Source: Terebella lapidaria
Lineage: Eukaryota; Annelida; Polychaeta; Terebellida; Terebellidae
DNA length: 64,000 nt
NCBI GenBank assembly: GCA_949152475.1
Contig: OX424562.1
Location: 37,744,157 to 37,808,156 of the forward strand
Reading direction: 5' to 3'
In this document: positions 10,338-19,764 of the stretch, piece by piece
Position numbering within the stretch: position 1 is the stretch's first letter
Layout: each line of letters opens with the position of its first letter
Position numbers and translations under genes: made by a program
Notes under the pieces: generated by a model
The model's input: only the letters and a program-made list of their open reading frames with translations
What the model was told of the DNA's origin: nothing
Databases searched by the model: none

Positions 10338-11418
10338 TTGTACGGAGACATTGACAAAGTGGCTCGACTAAAAAGAGAGCAGGTGTTTGTGCAAGCTGAC
10401 ATCCATGATGCTGAGTGCTATGTAGAGGACTACATGCACCGACGACCCAGAACACCAAGCACCGTCAACACAGCAGCTCTGGAGACATCTCCCTCGATGG
10501 CAACCAAAACAATCAACCAAGAAATCAACCAAACCCAGAGAGAGATAGCATCAGTGTCCAGAAAGCTGGAGGAGACCTTTCGACAGATCAAGAAAAAGTT
10601 GAGTGATGAACAAAGTCAAGCAACGTCACTGCCCACACAACCAGACCGACAGAACACAGGACCTCGTTGGCAGCGATCGTGGGACAACAAGGAACCATAT
10701 CGACCAGAACCAAACCGATTGTCATCAACACCAAATCCTAGATCATCGAACAACAAACCAGAACACTTCATGACCCAGCCCATGTCGACAATCAAAAAGT
10801 CTACACTCAACCCATCGGCCAAGGTATTTCAACTGCAGGAACAAGCCCGAGAACCTGAACGCCCACAGAGGTACGAGTTCTCTGGCCAGTCCACCTTTGC
10901 TGATCGCAGTTTGGACTCAACCAAACTGCTGGAGACAATATCGATCCCAAAATTCTCTAGAGAAAAAACAGAACCGCGAATCCTGGTGAGCGGCATTCAT
11001 GTCATGTGTCGACAACACAGTGACAACGCCTGAGTACAAGATTCTTTACCTGCACAACAGTCTAGAAGGAGAGGCCCTGAAAAGCGTGCAGAACTTAGGC
11101 TACTTCCCTTCAGCATACGCAGTCGCCCTGGAACGACTGGAACGTAAATATTGCGGGAAACGTCGGCAAGTGATGCTCAGAATGGAGGAGCTGGAAAACT
11201 TTCATCCCGTGAATGACAATAATCCGAGAGAAGTGGAAGAACTCGCTGAGCTCATTGACGTTCTGGTTGTGAACCCTGAGGACTCTGGACAACGAGCAGA
11301 ACTTGGGAACGGCTCACTTTATATCACTCTCCAGAGGAATCTCAATGAACGGATGTTGGCCAGGTATTACCGCTGGATGTATGAAAACCAGCACCCTGAG
11401 TCCGTGGAAACGCTGTGA
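10338..11418 (+). pseudogene. BEL gag with DUF1759 domain, frameshifted
   Basis: Gag forms the particle that packages element RNA. The first frame (10338-11033) is polar, with a possible coiled coil (TQREIASVSRKLEETFRQI) and a long Pro/Ser/Gln-rich spacer. After a frameshift near 11000 the second frame (10999-11418) carries DUF1759, which is typical of BEL/Pao gag. Its signatures are TTPEYKILYL, NSLEGEALKSVQNLG, YAVALERLERKYCGKRRQ, and NLNERMLARYYRWM near the end. A TGA at 11416 stops it early. Confidence 0.85.
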
Positions 11419-11439
11419 CACTTTATCAACCAGGAGCCA

Positions 11440-11832
11440 GTGTTTATGAGCACTGCAGCGGAACCAGTACACAGCCTGACGAAAACTCGCACTAAAAAGA
11501 AAGACAAGATGGACAAGGCCAAGAAACAGGAGAAGGCATCGGCGTTCGTGGTGACTGGAGAGAAGGCAGAGCCAAAAGTGGAACACGGCTGTAAAGTGTG
11601 CAAGGGACCTCATGGCCTATGGGCATGTCAAGACTTCCGCAAACTTGAATCCCAAAGCGTTGGGAACTCGCTAGAAACAGCAATGTTTGCTTCCGTTGTC
11701 TCAGCAGACAGCACTTCCGACAAGAATGCCCACGGTCGAGAATGTGGGGCATTGACGGTTGCAAACCCTGTCACAACAGGATGCTGCACGAGGCCAAGAT
11801 TCCAGAAAAATCAGCAGAAACGAACACCATGA
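11440..11832 (+). pseudogene. BEL gag zinc-knuckle region, frameshifted
   Basis: A Lys-rich stretch (KTRTKKKDKMDKAKKQEK) is followed by CKVCKGPHGLWACQDF, the start of the Cys/His array found in BEL gag. Further down, the Cys/His pattern continues only by changing frame, with NSNVCFRC-type and ECG-type codons in neighbouring frames. At least two small indels are present between 11660 and 11760. Confidence 0.75.
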
Positions 11833-11895
11833 AAAAAGTGAGAAGAAAACCTTCACTACAGTATCAACAGTATCAATGAATCGGACAAACGCACC

Positions 11896-12370
11896 ATGGG
11901 ACAGGTAGCTCTCAGTACAGTGCCCGTCATACTCGAGAATGGCCCGAGGTCAGTCCGCGTGAATGCCCTGTTGGATGAAGCTAGCACACGGAGTTATCTG
12001 AACTCAGACGTAGCTGTGCAGGTGAAGTTGACAGCTGAGACGGAGGAACTGAAGGTCCGGACATTCAATAATAAGGAGGAAATATTCAAGACCATGTGTG
12101 TGGAGTTGAAATCCACAGCATTGACGGGAACATGAACAAAACGGCAACAGCATTCACGACGAAGAAAGTCACTGGGGATCTGAAAGTCGATGACTGAATC
12201 AAATCACGATCCAAGTGGAAGCATCTTGAGAGAATCAACTTCCCAGAGATTGCGCCGCGACGAACCGTCGACTTGTTGATCGGACTTGACTGTGCCGAGC
12301 TAATGATTTCCAAGCAAGACGTGATTGGCTCGCCTGATGAGCTGATCGCTCGCCTCACATCACTTGGATG
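11896..12370 (+). pseudogene. BEL aspartic protease (DUF1758-like), with stops
   Basis: The protease matures the polyprotein. The reading MGQVALSTVPVIL is followed by NALLDEASTRSYL, where LLDxAS is the active-site motif. It continues to about 12130 and then, in another frame, through RRTVDLLIGLDCAELM, a conserved downstream motif. In-frame TGA codons at about 12196 and 12369 probably replace Trp codons. It is not functional. Confidence 0.8.
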
Positions 12371-12539
12371 AACCTGTGTGTCAGGCCCGTGCAGGAACAC
12401 AACAAATGTAGCCAATGTGACATATTTTGTACAACACGAACAAAATGTGGACAAGCTCCTGAGGTGATACTGGGAGATCGATGAGCCAACAATAACTGAC
12501 GCCATCGTAAAACATGACAAGAAGCAGGCCATGGACACA

Positions 12540-13483
12540 GTTCAGTCGTCACTGAAGTACGATGGTGAACGGTATGTCGTCTCTACTCCATGGAACGAAC
12601 AAAAAGAGGAACTCAAGAACAACTACAAAACAGCAGTCAGTCGACTACAGAACACAGAAAAAAACGGCTGCTGAGAGAACCCACACTGGGACAAGCATAT
12701 GACAGCATCACTAAGACATACACAAAACAGGGTACATTAAAAAGGTGGACACTGAGAGGACAGAACATGGAACATCCTGGTACCTGCCACACTTCCCTGT
12801 GGTCCGGCCTGATAAGGTGAGAATGGACTTTGATGGCGCTGCGAAGCACATGGGTATGGCCCTCAAAGACGCAGTGAGGGCAGGACCCAAACTACAGAAC
12901 GACCTCTTCAGTGTCCTAGTGAGATTCCGCCGCCACCCAGTCGCAGTGGTATGTGACATGTCAGAAAATGTATCTCCAGATTGGCCTCAACCCTGAGGAC
13001 CAGAGGTTTCACTGCTTCCTCTGGCGAGACCTCAACACGCAAAAAGATCCCGAGGTCTATGAATGGTGTAGAGTCGTGTTTGGCATCTCGTCCTCACCAT
13101 TCATTGCACAGTACATCACCCAGGAGCATGCAAGGAAGAACAGGGCCAAGTACCTGATAGCTGCTGAAACAGTACTTAAAAGTACTTACATGGATGACAG
13201 CATAGACTCGGTGAAGGACACACCCTCAGCCATCAAACTCTGCCAGGAGTTGACCACACTGTGGCATCTCACAGGCATGCACCCCAGAAAATGGCTTTCG
13301 AACAAACCTGAAGTGCTGAACACTGTACCTGTGGAAGACTTTGTCATTGAGGTGGACTTGGACAGTGCAGCCTTCCCACAGGTCAAGACACTCGGCATGC
13401 TCTGGTCAGCTAAACCAGATGTCTTCAGGTACCAAATCAACATTGATGTGGACACATCACCTGGACGAAACGAGGTTTCCTGA
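12540..13483 (+). pseudogene. BEL reverse transcriptase, frameshifted
   Basis: Motifs run in order: WYLPHFPVVRPDK, MDFDGAAK, RAGPKLQNDLFSVLVRFRR, VAVVCDMSE (first catalytic Asp). After a frame change come YLQIGLNPEDQRFHCFLWR, VFGISSSPFIAQY and STYMDDSIDS (YMDD catalytic box). The YMDD box and the order are diagnostic of BEL/Pao pol. The frame shifts near 12960, and a damaged stretch lies at 12600-12740. Confidence 0.88.
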
Positions 13484-14400
13484 AGAAGATAGCAACCCTA
13501 TTTGACCCCATTGGCTTACTCCAGCCTTGCACAATCAATGCAAAGATTCTACTCCAGGAAATGTGGCTGGCTGGGTGCGACTGGGACGAACCCTTACAAC
13601 ACCTACAGAGTCAGGCAGAGAGCTGGTTCCAGGAACTACAAGAACTGAACGACCTGAACATTCCTCGCTGCATGACTTAAGGAAGGAACATCAGCAAGCT
13701 TAGCTTGCACACATTCGTACATGCATCAGAAAAGGCTTACGGCGCAGCTGTGTACGTTCGATGCAAGTATCATGACAAGAGTGTGAGTTGTCTGATTGCC
13801 TCAAGAACTAAAGTGGTCTCTCTGTCGCCGTCAGCATCCCATGGTTAGAACTAGTGGCTGCAGTGATTGGATTCCGAATGACTGATACAGTGGCAGAAAC
13901 TCTAAACCTGGACATCTCCCAGCAGACGTTTTGGTCAGACAGCCTGGACGTCCTGCACTGGATCAGAGGACACAGTCGGAACTTCAAACCTTTTGTTGCC
14001 AATCAAGTCGGAGAAATTCAGACAAGGACCAGTCCTGAACAATGGTGACACATTCCGACACAAGAGAACCCCACAGACCTCCTGAGTCATGGCCTGAGAA
14101 CCCAAGAACTCCTCCAATCACAGAAATGGTGGAAAGGACCAGACGTCTTGAGCCAAGACCCCGAAAACTGGCCAGAGAACAAAATTGCTGACAGGAAGCT
14201 TGAGGCTATCGAAAGGAAGAAGCTCAAAACTGTCAGCACTTAGACCGTGTATTTGTAGCCCAGGATCCCTGCATTGATCCTCAGAAATACTCAAACTGGA
14301 CAAAGCTAGCCCGGGTCTGGGCCAGAGTGACACACTTTTTGGACAACTGTCAGCTTCCCAGAGATTTACTTAATCCGACAAGCCCAAAGAGTTCAGAAAT
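13484..14400 (+). pseudogene. BEL A17/RNase H region, with stops
   Basis: The reading continues with KKIATLFDPIGLLQP, the start of the Pao A17 region, then WLAGCDWDEPL. A TAA at about 13678 interrupts it. The RNase H-like part shows LSLHTFVHASEKAYGAAVYVR and, after another stop near 13846, [33 protein letters not shown] matches the usual N/HVP-NPADxxSRG region. Several stops make it a pseudogene. Confidence 0.8.
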
Positions 14401-15098
14401 GACATTCCTTCGCTCGAATATAGCAAGGACCTGCCAAAGAGATCCAGTCTACTTGCCCTGAAGCCGTTTCTGGATGAAGAAGGGTTGGTCCGTTCTGACG
14501 GCAGACTGACATCTTCAGTGACCATCCCATGGGAAATGTCCTTCCCTCTGGTCCTTCCAAAAGACCATCAAGTCATCCAAAAGACCATCAGACTCCTCAT
14601 CATGCACTACCATGCAAGATCATTTCATGCAGGAGCAAACCAGGCCCTCTCAATGATGTCGGCCAAGTACTGGGTAATATCAGGAAGGGAAACGATCAGG
14701 AAAGTCGAAAAATCCTGCGCAACATGCAAGAGAAAGAAGGCTGCTCCCGCACAGCAACTCATGGCCCCCCTTCCAAAGCTGAGAACACAGGTGACAGTCC
14801 GAGCGTTTGCCAACACTTCCGTCGACTTTGGAGGGCCATTCCTTGTGAAGCAGGGCAGGGGGAAGACACAAGCAAAACGATATCTCTGCCTCTTCACATG
14901 TCTGGCGACGAGGGCCGTTCATTTGGAAGTGGCGTTTGGGTTGGACACCGACTCATTCCTGAACGCCTTCTACCGAATGTCCTCAAGGAGTTGGGGGCAC
15001 TGGACAAGACCAATCATCAAGGGGTGACCTGGCACTTCAACCCCCCTCTAGCGCCTCACTTCAACGGCGTTCACGAGGCGATGATCAGAAGTGCAAGA
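14401..15098 (+). pseudogene. BEL integrase, N-terminal part, second catalytic Asp deleted
   Basis: The 14485-15027 frame carries the integrase zinc motif (H in YHARSFHAG, then SCATCKRKK) and the core start SVDFGGPF (first Asp), followed by CLFTCLATRAVHLEV. The expected SDNGTNF-type block with the second catalytic Asp is absent: after NAFYRM the sequence jumps to a GALDK-type string. It then continues in another frame (WHFNPPLAPHFNGVHEAMIR, third catalytic Glu). The Penelope insertion begins right after this at about 15099. Confidence 0.85.
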
Positions 15099-15333
15099 GA
15101 CGTGGAATCAATACCCAGTATTAAGTATTCCGAGCAAACAAAACAGGGTCCGTTATCCAATCTCATAGTCCGAGGACAGAAAGTCATATCAGGCATACGA
15201 AGTGAGAGAAAACAAAAATGACAGGGAAACTCATGAACCCCCGAAAATGGCCATTAGGAGGTGAAATCAGGTGTTCCAGAGAGAGTGAGCATTTCCTGCC
15301 CCAGTAGTGGCACCCGTCATGAATTCCCCAAAA

Positions 15334-16563
15334 TTAACATGAAAATAGATCTAGTTGCATGGCAGACATGGATTTGCTGTATTCATCCACCAGCTCATGA
15401 TGACGTCCATAGAATTTCTTAAACGCAGCTATAAGTCTTGGTAAAACATATCCTTGTCGCAGCAGTTTAGAGACTAGCTGGGCACTTCGATAGACAAAGT
15501 CCTCATATTTGCATCTAGCTCTGGAAAAGCGTATAAGTTGAGAAACAAACACACCATATGCCGGTGACATAGGAATGTTGCTGCTCAGAAAAGGGAAATT
15601 GACTATGGAAAAATTGAAATCATCACATTTGTCATTTAATCTAGTTGACAGGTTAGAATCATTATCAATCTCCAACCTCAGGTCTAGATAGTTGGAAAAA
15701 GTATCTTTAATTTCAAGTTCCTTAGGATATATGACATCCAAATAGTCACCAAACTTGGGATTATTTAGCGACAATACATCATCTATGTATCGGAAAGTGA
15801 AATTAAAATTACTTGTTAGTTTCTTAGAACCTCCTCGTTGTAAATGTTGGATAAAATCTGATTCATATGAGTATAAAAACAGGTCTGCCAATAATGGTGC
15901 ACAGTTTGTACCCATGGGAATACCAATAGTTTGTTGAAATATTCGACCACCAAATTCCACAAAAATATTATCAATCAGAAAATTAACCATATTTACCACA
16001 TCTATTTCAGTATATTTGTATGGGGCATCAGAGTCGCCTTTAACAAAATAAGCGGTATTATATTTAACTACAATATAGTGGTACCGACGTTGTCCCTTTT
16101 TAGAGAAAAATGTATTATTGATTAGTTTTTTGAGCTGAGACTTCAGTTCAGAATGAGGTATAGTTGTATACAAAGTGGAGAAATCAAATGATAGACGTTA
16201 CTTTTGAAAGTGTTTGAGCATGTAGATTTTCCAATAAAGTTTTGGAATTTTTTAATATCCACATTTGGTTTATACCACTTCTAGAATAGATGGTTTCAGA
16301 GTACTTTTGGAGACCCTGTTTAATTTTAGACAATATAACATTTAATATTTTAGAAAGGGCTTTGGTAGAACATGACGCTGAACCTGAAATATATCTTTGT
16401 TTGTGTGGATTTTTGTGCAACTTTGGGATCCAATATAAGTTTGGTAGATTAGAATCTTTACATGAGGTAGTAATACCAAACGAATGCAATACAGACACAT
16501 GATTTGATAAGATATCCTGTTTGGGCACAGTAATGGCTTGGTATGTACTATTGGAATTAGTAT
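15334..16563 (-). pseudogene. Penelope-like RT, C-terminal two thirds, one frameshift
   Basis: The - strand reads LPNLYWIPKLHKNPHKQR and SGSASCSTKALSKIL, then shifts frame near 16188. It continues MYTTIPHSELKSQL, IGIPMGTNCAPLLADLFLYS (primer-binding/palm) and FTFRYIDDVLSLNNP (YIDD catalytic box). These are classic Penelope RT motifs, related to telomerase. The ORF ends DLFSC with no GIY-YIG endonuclease after the RT. The known alternatives are an endonuclease-less lineage or one with an N-terminal GIY-YIG, which would be lost by truncation here. A single indel breaks an otherwise good frame. Confidence 0.88.
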
Positions 16564-16885
16564 TGTAACGGTTTTGGGGCGTACCCAAAAGTTTCCCCTA
16601 GGTAATTCTATTAGTGTTTTGTTATATTATGGTTAAATAACCGTTTATTAAAATGTATATATGTTTAAAGGTTCATTTGGTTCCGTATTGGTAATGTTTA
16701 AAAGGTTTTCCGTCTCGGAACTTGGTATATTTGTGATGTTGGTAAAGCCGGAGACGGAGCCGGAGACGGAGACGGAACCGGAGACGGAGTCGGAACAATG
16801 GAGTACAAAAACGTAATGACGTTATTTCCGGAAGGTCATGTGATCAGCCTCGTTTTCGGTTTAAAAGGTGACGTGTCAGCCACTG

Positions 16886-16990
16886 ATTGGTTCTAGAGTG
16901 TTTTTATAAATCCGGAAAATATCAGTGTTTTGGCGGACTATGACGTCACAATAGGTTGATCACGTGACGTGGGTCTCAGGTCTATAAAAG
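16886..16990 (+). promoter_or_regulatory. LTR promoter: reverse CCAAT, CRE, CACGTG, TATA
   Basis: ATTGG (reverse CCAAT) lies at 16886-16890, a full CRE palindrome TGACGTCA at 16941-16948, an E-box CACGTG at 16961-16966 and TATAAAAG at 16983-16990. Transcription would start about 25-30 bp past the TATA. The same sites occur in the 3' LTR about 10,721 bp downstream. Sites are seen directly; activity is inferred. Confidence 0.75.
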
Positions 16991-17132
16991 CCCCCGCTTC
17001 ACAGCGGACGGCGGAGTTGGTGTCCTGACGTCGACCTGTGCAGACCCCTTCTCCCATAGCAGAGTACTCTCTTGTTCCGGATAGAGTCATCCAGATGATC
17101 GCAGATTATGTCTTCCGACTGGGCACTTGGAA

Positions 17133-17199
17133 AATAAACATGAAAACTTCAACCGAGTTGTTTTTCCGTGTTCGTTAGGGAACTGGAATTTATAATAAA
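17133..17199 (+). terminator. LTR poly(A) signals
   Basis: AATAAA at 17133-17138 and 17194-17199, both about 150-210 bp after the TATA, so they could mark the R-U5 region. The 3' LTR has equivalents. Confidence 0.5.
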
Positions 17200-17947
17200 G
17201 TTAGTTCACCGGAAAAGAAAGTAATACGGAGAAAAGGGAGGTAAGACCACAGTCGGTTAAGACCAAGTTGTAACGACGTCTTAGGGTGATCCAAGAACCC
17301 AGATCACCAAGGAAGGAGACGGAGACGGAGGTAGAATTCAACGGAGCAACTACGGAGGCGGTACCGGACGGAGCAATTGCAGAGACGGAACGACGAAGCA
17401 GTTGCAGAGGCGGTACCGGACGACGGAGTAGCAGAGGCAGTACCTGACGGAGCAGTTGCGGTAACCGGAAGTGAGAACACTCCCGGGATTCTCCATTTCA
17501 GGTGCAGTCGCAGGTTGCGGCGAGGCAGAGCCAACCGGAGCAGTTTGCAGTGAGGCGGAGCCTGGCAGAGCGGTTGCAGTATTCGGAAACGGCAACGTTC
17601 CCGGATTCTCCATTCCAGGTGCAGTCGCAGTTGCAGTAAGGGGGAAAACGACGGATCTGTTGCAGTAAAGCGGTATCCCGACGGAGCAGTTGCAGTACCC
17701 GGAGACGGAAACGCCTCCGGATTCTTACTTTACAGGTGCAGTTGCAGATTAGCAGTCGGACAACGGTTAAGAGGTCCATTCCAGACCACGCTACCAACCT
17801 TCAGAGACTTCTAGCCGGAGTGCAACCGTACAGCAGTAGCAGTTTCCCGGAGTTTTACCGTTTCAGCTCCGGTTAAATAACAACTCACCCACCTCCCTAG
17901 AAAACCGGTTTATCAAGACGTCACAGAAGGGTGAAGAACCCGTTACA

Positions 17948-18783
17948 ACTTTTTGGTGGCAGCGGTGGGATCATCTGCAGTATGACTACTAGACGGGGCA
18001 AATTGGAGGAACAGCAGCTGAAGACAGCCGTGTCGGACACGGAGCAGCCTGTAGGAGCAGTAGGAGCTGAGCCGTTGCAGATGCCGGTTGCGGAAAAGGA
18101 AGCAGTTCGTCCTGCAGAGCGAAAGCTGATGCAGCCGGAAATGCAGAAAGCAGTTGCAGAAGAGCCCCTTCGGGTTCCTCAAGGAGTTAGCGGAGGCGGA
18201 AATTAACTTTCCGGACCAGGCTGGCGATCGGGAACCGGATGCGGAGCCGGAAGGCGGAGAGAATTTAGTCGACAACCTGACCAGATTATTGGCGACCCAA
18301 ATGGAGGTGTTTCAGCAGCACCTGGCAGTAACCGGAAAGCAGCAGCAGGCAGAAGCAGTACAACAACTTTTTGGTGGCAGCGGTGGGATCATCTGCAGTA
18401 TGACTACTAGACGGGGCAAATTGGAGGAACAGCAGCTGAAGACAGCCGTGTCGGACACGGAGCAGCCTGTAGGAGCAGTAGGAGCTGAGCCGTTGCAGAT
18501 GCCGGTTGCGGAAAAGGAAGCAGTTCGTCCTGCAGAGCGAAAGCTGATGCAGCCGGAAATGCAGAAAGCAGTTGCAGAAGAGCCCCTTCGGGTTCCTCAA
18601 GGAGTTAGCGGAGGCGGAAATTAACTTTCCGGACCAGGCTGGCGATCGGGAACCGGATGCGGAGCCGGAAGGCGGAGAGAATTTAGTCGACAACCTGACC
18701 AGATTATTGGCGACCCAAATGGAGGTGTTTCAGCAGCACCTGGCAGTAACCGGAAAGCAGCAGCAGGCAGAAGCAGTACAACA
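17948..18783 (+). repeat. 418-bp tandem duplication of leader and gag start
   Basis: Positions 17948-18365 and 18366-18783 are near-perfect copies (period 418, read at the PBS, the ATG at 17982/18400 and the AGCAGTACAACAAC end). Each copy contains the PBS and the first codons MTTRRGKLEEQQLK. Since 418 is not a multiple of 3, the frame changes between copies. Confidence 0.92.
17954..17971 (+). promoter_or_regulatory. Primer binding site (tRNA-Leu type), copy 1
   Basis: TGGTGGCAGCGGTGGGAT lies 6 bp after the LTR end. It complements the last 18 bases (with CCA) of a typical metazoan tRNA-Leu. A second identical site lies at 18372-18389 because of the 418-bp duplication. Confidence 0.8.
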
Positions 18784-19636
18784 ACCAGCACCAAGGGCAG
18801 GAGTAGCCAGATTAATGACATACTACGGAACTGATCCGTGGCCGGAGTATGAGGCTCACCTCCTTGAATACGCTCGGTACTACCGTTGGACAGCAGAGGA
18901 AAAGGCGCTGAACTTATGTGTCAGTTTGAGGGGTAACGCCCGCAGCATACTACTGGATTTGTCCGCGGAGCAGAGACGCAGCTTTGATACGGTTGTGGCG
19001 GCATTAAAACAGCAGTTTTGCCCGGGAGAGAAAACATTTGTTTTCCAGGCGGAATTGCAGACACGGAAATTGCAGCTGGAGGAGGAGCTGTCCGAGCTGG
19101 CCAGAGACATACGGAGCAAGACGCGGCTAGCTTACCCGAAAGCGGATCCGGCAACAACAGAAGTGCTCATGAAGATGCATTTCTGCAACAGTCTGACTAA
19201 CCGAGATATGCGGTTGTCGGTATTGAAAAGCCACCCGGAAACGCTGTTGCAGGCCCTGGCTTTCGCTACCGAGTATGAGAGTATTATGAAGACGGACAAC
19301 AGTAGATCAGCGGAGCGACACCGGACGAGGCAGCTGAACACGGAGCCGGAGTGGAGCCAGCAGGTGAACGAATTGCGGAAGCAAGCCGAGCAGACTCAGC
19401 AGCGGTTGGCGGATCTGATGACTCAGGTCAAGGAAGCGGTTAGCCGGCAGCAGCAGCAGCGCAGTTCCCGAGTGGATTTAGAATGCTTCAACTGTGGCCG
19501 AAAAGGGCATTTTGCCCGAGACTGCAGGCAGCCGAAGCAGCAGCAGCAACGGCGTCAACCACAACAGCAGCAGTCGCCGCGACAACAGCAGCAGCAGCCG
19601 CCGCAGCAGCAGCAACAACTGCAGCAGCCACGATAG
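18400..19636 (+). CDS. gypsy-2 gag
   Basis: Gag packages element RNA. A start at 18400 (MTTRRGK) runs in one frame to 18624. The main gag frame is open from 18572 to 19636, so a +1 shift near 18550-18620 is needed; the first duplicated copy has the same shift. The main frame contains a retrotransposon-gag core (WPEYEAHLLEYARYY, LCVSLRGNARSILLDL, LKQQFCPGEK, MHFCNSLTNRDMR). A coiled stretch follows, then one zinc knuckle CFNCGRKGHFARDC, then a long Gln/Pro-rich tail. The shift may be a true indel or a programmed frameshift; an indel is more likely. Confidence 0.82.
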
Positions 19637-19764
19637 CAGCAGCAGCAGCCGGAAAACTAGAGCGGGTCGCGGAAAAGGGGAAATCCGGGACCCGGAAGAG
19701 AGGACACCCCCACAACCGGCAGGTGGTTCACGGACCCGGTCCCAGGGGCGAGGTGGGCATGTGA
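19637..19764 (+). other. Gag-pol junction lacking a protease
   Basis: Between the Gln-rich gag tail and the pol linker there are only about 130 bp. They have no DTG/DSG active-site motif in any frame, whereas gypsy elements normally carry about 100 residues of protease here. This is best explained by deletion. Confidence 0.65.

Larger units (their letters stand above)
16564..17947 (+). repeat. 5' LTR of gypsy-2 (1384 bp)
   Basis: Bounded by TGTAACGG and CCGTTACA. Rich in CGGAG, GCAGTTGCAG and GAGACGGA words. The short ORFs read from both strands of the LTR repeat in the 3' LTR and have no known domain. Confidence 0.97.

Noticed and set aside
17304..17797. Several ORFs of 65-99 codons on both strands of the gypsy-2 LTRs (again at 28025-28518)
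   Set aside because: They come from the CGGAG/GCAG word bias, have no domain, and sit in LTR sequence.
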